Positions 5,442 to 6,992 of a stretch of 6,992 bases of DNA are shown piece by piece. The translations under genes and the position numbers were made by a program. Every line of letters starts with the position of its first letter. Position 1 is the stretch's first letter. Under the pieces are notes generated by a model, which worked only from the letters and a program-made list of their open reading frames with translations, had not been told where the DNA came from and ran no database searches. This DNA is from an uncultured Clostridia bacterium. GTDB taxonomy: Bacteria > Bacillota > Clostridia > Christensenellales > Aristaeellaceae. Location of the stretch: positions 1 to 6,992 of the forward strand of contig CAMOUF010000275.1 in NCBI GenBank assembly GCA_946626395.1. The letters run 5' to 3'.

Positions 5442-6977
5442 TCATATGCTTTCCTTTTCCGGTTTATCCGTCCGTTTTTTCATCAGCGCCCGCAGGCGTC
5501 CGTCATCTCTTTTCATGGTGGCGGTATGGGGCATAGCGTCCAGACGGATGATTTCATCGGGAAGCATGTACCGGGGCAAACGTTTTTTCAGTTCTCCCAG
5601 CAATTCTTTTTCAGTCAGGCTGCCGGTGTAAAAGCAGAAGACCCGGCCGCTGTCCCCATCATAGAGCGCGCAGCCCTCCCGGAATCCGGGCACGGCGGCC
5701 AGGGCGGCGTCCACGTCGCCCAGCTCCATGCGGTAGCCCCGGTGCTTGATCTGCCTGTCCTTCCGGCCCAGCACCATCAATTGACCGTCATCGGTCAAGT
5801 ATCCCGTGTCTCCGCTATAATAAAACCGTTCCTGCCCGCCTTCGTTCAAAGGATCAGCAGCAAACGCGGCTGCGGTGCGCTCCGGGTCATTATAATAACC
5901 GGCGGCGATCCACGGGCTGGATACCGCCATTTCCCCCGGCTGGCCAGCCGGAACCGCTTTCCTTTCCTCATCCAAAAACAGGATGCGCACCTGATCAAAG
6001 GGCTTCCCCACAGGCAGGCGGTCGCCGGGCTGATAGGCCCGGTCGATCTTCCCCACCGCCACGGCGAACATTTCCGTGGAGCCGTAAAAATGCCACCAGG
6101 AAGCATTCGGCGCGGCGTCCATCCAGGTTTTCAGCGGAGGCCAGGGCATGGCCTCCCCGCACATGATGCCCCATTTGAGGCCCGGAAGACTATTCGCCGT
6201 CAGCGCGCCGGTGTGGGCCACGCTGATAAAGCTGCTGGGCGTCATGCACAGCAGGGTGATTTTCTGCTCGTTCAAAGCCTGAATCAGCTTTTTGGGAAAG
6301 GCCAGCACGCCCGCGGGCAGCAGATACACCGTGGCCCCCAGGGCCACCGGGGGAAACAATTCCAGGATGGAGTTGGCGTAAAAGAAGGGGGATTGATTGG
6401 CGAATACCGCGTCCTCCTTGAGCCCGTACTTTTCGATGGTGGCTTCCGTCCAGTGGAGATAGCTGAAATGGGTCTGCACCGAGCCTTTGGGAATGCCGGT
6501 GGAGCCGCTGGTGAACAGGATGCTCACAGGGTCGTTTTCGGTGGCTTTTTGACGAACCGCCTGAAGCGCTTCCGGGTTTTCCGGAGTCTGAACGGCCCGG
6601 TCCAAGGAAAGGACAGCCGCCCCCTGCCAGCCTTTTATCGCCTGCATACCTTTGGCATCGGCCAGCACGGCGGCGGGACGCAGGCGGGACAGAATCAGGA
6701 AAAGCCGCTCCGAAGGCTGGGCAATATCCAGCGGCGCGTAAGCCCGGCCCGCGTACAGCACCCCGAAAACAGCAGGCGCGTTTAGGGCGCTGCGAGCATC
6801 CAGCAGCAGGGCGACGGGGCCTTCCTCCGGCACGGTTTCCAGGAAACAACTGCCAATCCGCCGGGCGGCGGCATGGAGCTGGGCAAAGGTGTAGCTGATC
6901 TGGCCGTCGTAAAAAGCGACCTTCTCCGGCACCCGGGCGGCGGTATGCTCCAGATATTCCAGCATATTGGAAAACAT
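5442..6977 (-). CDS. Stand-alone adenylate-forming enzyme (NRPS A-domain/DltA-like AMP ligase)
   Basis: A 511-residue ANL-superfamily enzyme that converts a carboxylate and ATP to an acyl-AMP and normally passes the acyl group to a carrier-protein thiol. Core motifs run in order: ILFTSGSTGIPKGS (153-166, P-loop), FYGSTEM (297-303, A5), YYSGDTGYLTDDG (386-398, A7, with the ribose-binding Asp390), GRKDRQIKHRGYRMELGD (404-421, A8 hinge and core) and MPHTATMKRDD (482-492), where Lys489 matches the catalytic A10 lysine. There is no condensation, thiolation or reductase domain, so a separate carrier protein is expected elsewhere. In the A4 region (SPFFYANSILELF, 196-208) the residue aligned with the alpha-amino-binding Asp235 of GrsA appears to be Ala201. 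That argues against an ordinary alpha-amino acid substrate and against DltA. The ATG start has GAGGG 7-8 bases upstream. The gene is convergent with the ATP-grasp gene, and its promoter lies beyond the window. No clear terminator follows it on its own strand. Confidence 0.92.
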   Translation of the reverse strand: MFSNMLEYLEHTAARVPEKVAFYDGQISYTFAQLHAAARRIGSCFLETVPEEGPVALLLDARSALNAPAVFGVLYAGRAYAPLDIAQPSERLFLILSRLRPAAVLADAKGMQAIKGWQGAAVLSLDRAVQTPENPEALQAVRQKATENDPVSILFTSGSTGIPKGSVQTHFSYLHWTEATIEKYGLKEDAVFANQSPFFYANSILELFPPVALGATVYLLPAGVLAFPKKLIQALNEQKITLLCMTPSSFISVAHTGALTANSLPGLKWGIMCGEAMPWPPLKTWMDAAPNASWWHFYGSTEMFAVAVGKIDRAYQPGDRLPVGKPFDQVRILFLDEERKAVPAGQPGEMAVSSPWIAAGYYNDPERTAAAFAADPLNEGGQERFYYSGDTGYLTDDGQLMVLGRKDRQIKHRGYRMELGDVDAALAAVPGFREGCALYDGDSGRVFCFYTGSLTEKELLGELKKRLPRYMLPDEIIRLDAMPHTATMKRDDGRLRALMKKRTDKPEKESI

Positions 6978-6992
6978 TCTTTTTCCCTCTTC

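Noticed and set aside
5379..6785. 468-codon plus-strand open frame opposite the adenylating enzyme
   Set aside because: It has no domain logic, and the minus-strand frame has all the adenylation core motifs in order.

Overview
The window reads as a chromosomal segment of a GC-rich Clostridia-type Firmicute, probably an uncultured gut lineage. The clues are a MurA most like the second Firmicutes paralogue (MurZ/MurAB type), sigma-A-type promoter hexamers, purine-rich Shine-Dalgarno sites, strong G/C preference at third codon positions, and AT-rich intergenic spacers carrying short repeats. Taxonomy is inferred from sequence style only.

Left part (1-2100, minus strand): a housekeeping pair. 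murA (731-2002) has a well-placed promoter (TTAACA, 17-bp spacer, TATACT) and a strong ribosome binding site. Downstream of a probable terminator lies a small J-domain/TPR co-chaperone (64-609) that starts with TTG. A heptamer tandem repeat (10-60) follows its stop codon.

Middle part (2100-5380, plus strand): a divergent intergenic region (2003-2262) with a 9-bp inverted repeat and a candidate extended -10 promoter leads into two tightly spaced alpha/beta-hydrolases: a putative esterase D-like enzyme (2263-3033) and a COG4947-like, tryptophan-rich hydrolase (3043-3795). A non-coding block of about 330 bp follows. It holds a MITE-like element (3809-4015) with 16-bp perfect terminal inverted repeats and two internal self-palindromic cassettes, then AAGTTCC heptads and a nested inverted repeat. 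Next comes an ATP-grasp ligase (4124-5314) closed by a strong intrinsic terminator (5340-5380).

Right part (5442-6977, minus strand): a stand-alone adenylate-forming enzyme of the NRPS A-domain/DltA type, convergent with the ATP-grasp gene. It appears to lack the aspartate that normally binds the substrate alpha-amino group.

Two carboxylate-activating ligases of different chemistry (ATP-grasp acyl phosphate, and acyl-AMP) beside two serine hydrolases suggest a small pathway that makes or trims an amide- or ester-linked compound. That pathway is inference: no carrier protein, transporter or regulator is visible, and the adenylation gene runs to the window edge, so partners may lie outside.
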